Origin: Dioscorea cayenensis subsp. rotundata
Lineage: Eukaryota; Streptophyta; Magnoliopsida; Dioscoreales; Dioscoreaceae
Length of the DNA: 64,000 nucleotides
NCBI RefSeq assembly: GCF_009730915.1
Contig: NC_052475.1
Span: forward strand, 2,418,001 to 2,482,000
Direction of reading: 5' to 3'
Below, piece after piece: positions 63,115-64,000 of the stretch (within the stretch, counting starts at the first letter, position 1; each line of letters starts with the position of its first letter). The notes below the pieces were generated by a model, which did no database searches, had not been told where the DNA came from, and worked only from the letters and a program-made list of their open reading frames with translations. The translations under genes and the position numbers were made by a program.

Positions 63115-63743
63115 GGAAATGTTGTTGTTGCGCATTTTCTAATGCAGCCTTGAGGAGTAAGGTAAGCACTCCATTGATTTTAATTCCTAATTAAGGTGGG
63201 TAGCTCTTTTTGTTATGTAAGACATCTATATAATTCAATTGCAGATAGTCATGGTTTCTTTGTTGATAAATAACTGACCAAGATTTTTATTGCCATTCAT
63301 CCTTATTCAACTTCAGTTTGTGCTACAGTCTAAGCATGGATTAGTAAGGATACTAGATTACATTTATTTAGACATATTTTCACTAGAAGCGGACTGCTGG
63401 AGCAGCAAGTTTATCACATAGCAAGGTGCTTCTCGGTAGCCATCTTGATGAAGCCACCAGAGCAACGTAATCGTAGTCACAATCAGTATTGAGCTGGTTA
63501 ATGTTGAACGGATAGAAGAATAGTCTACGGTTCCATGTACTCTGGATGTCAAAAGGGCAGTTGATGAAACTCTGGCCATCTGCAGAGATACAGATGTTTA
63601 TCTTAGAGAGTAGTGTCCTTTCTGAAGCCCCATCTATTACTGTGACACACTCAATATGGGTCGATAATCCGATATTGGCCATGAGAGCGGTATTGATGTC
63701 TCAGAGCTTGTTAGTGGAAGATGAGGGTACAATGTTGTTGTTC
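63115..63743. repeat. Second copy of the 57415-58045 segment
   Basis: From GTTGTTGCGCATTTTC through TTAATTCCTAATTAAGGTGG and the RNase-like exon to GAGGGTACAATGTTGTT, this matches 57415-58045 in the same orientation at above 90% by eye. It starts in former GEMIN2 3' UTR-side sequence and ends inside RNase-like exon 3, so its breakpoints do not follow gene borders. Confidence 0.85.
63383..63743 (-). pseudogene. RNase T2-like exon-3 fragment (second decayed copy)
   Basis: The minus strand reads GLSTHIECVTVIDGASERTL, then SKINICISADGQSFINCPFD, nearly identical to the intact gene. A single-base deletion after CDYDYV shifts the frame and destroys the GSSGFIKMA ending. At the other end a small deletion gives a TGA after TNKL, and similarity stops at about 63743. 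Signal peptide and exons 1-2 are missing here. Confidence 0.85.
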
Positions 63744-63779
63744 ATTAACACAATAACCTCATAACAATATCCTATGCGG

Positions 63780-64000
63780 AATGTTGAGGAGTTGTCCAGA
63801 GGAAAAATTTCAAGATTTATGTGCCATGAATTATATATAGTGCTATGAAATTTCATTCATGCTTGGTTCTCTTTTGGTTTTGTGTGTGTGTGTGGGGGAG
63901 GGGGGGGGATACTTCTTTTTTAAGACAGTCTTGATGAGTTAAAGATAAGAACTTCATTAATTTTAATTCCTGATTCAGGTGGCTAGCTCTTTTTCGGTTA
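63780..64000 (+). repeat. Further partial copy of GEMIN2 3' flank, runs off the window
   Basis: CCAGAGGAAAAATTTCAAGATTTATGTGCCATGAATTA and the following GTGTGTGTG and TTAATTCCTGATTCAGGTGG parallel 57291-57490. The same segment precedes the RNase-like copies, so another RNase-like copy may lie just right of the window. Confidence 0.75.

Overview
This is AT-rich nuclear DNA from a flowering plant. The evidence is short exons with GT..AG introns, plant-specific protein families, plant LINE, LTR, hAT and Mutator-type elements, and long AT microsatellites. The order of domains in the LINE ORF1 (zinc knuckles before the W-rich domain) recalls monocot elements, but I cannot name the species. One run of exactly 1000 N (27786-28785) is a scaffold gap of placeholder size.

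Layout, left to right. (1) 381-5733, minus: a ten-exon ASCH-domain (PUA-like) protein gene whose last exon lies off the left edge; its second intron holds an 860-bp foldback element. (2) 6495-9292, plus: a 5'-truncated, dead LINE. (3) 9901-12351, minus: a complete nine-exon gene for a plant multi-pass membrane protein (531 aa). (4) 12.4-17.5 kb: AT-rich intergenic DNA with a long AT microsatellite and a probable SINE. (5) 17590-26170, minus: a complete seven-exon gene for a MYB/SANT-like DUF3755 protein (248 aa); its fourth intron carries a 2.1-kb LTR element. (6) 26.2-45.9 kb: gene-poor. It holds the N gap, a GC-rich possible gene relic, an MLH1 exon-1 pseudogene, a hAT-like element, two tandem duplications, a GC-rich Pack-MULE-like element and a pair of inverted repeats 8.4 kb apart. 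(7) 45925-52485, plus: a nearly complete but decayed LINE. (8) 53052-55919, plus: a GEMIN2/SIP1 homologue whose reading frame is broken at homopolymers. (9) 56.6-58.8 kb and 63.1 kb to the right edge: a locally duplicated block in which GEMIN2 3' sequence (plus) and an RNase T2-like gene (minus) face each other. One RNase-like copy (57706-58765) is intact but lacks both catalytic histidines; at least two others are fragments.

The genes do not form a pathway. ASCH, DUF3755 and GEMIN2 point to nucleic-acid functions but are unrelated housekeeping neighbours. The most unusual biology is the RNase T2-like cluster, which has kept secretion and fold features but lost the active site, and has been copied together with the tail of GEMIN2. 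Several duplicate pairs differ mostly in homopolymer length, so parts of the window may carry residual long-read assembly errors. I found no convincing wholly new system.
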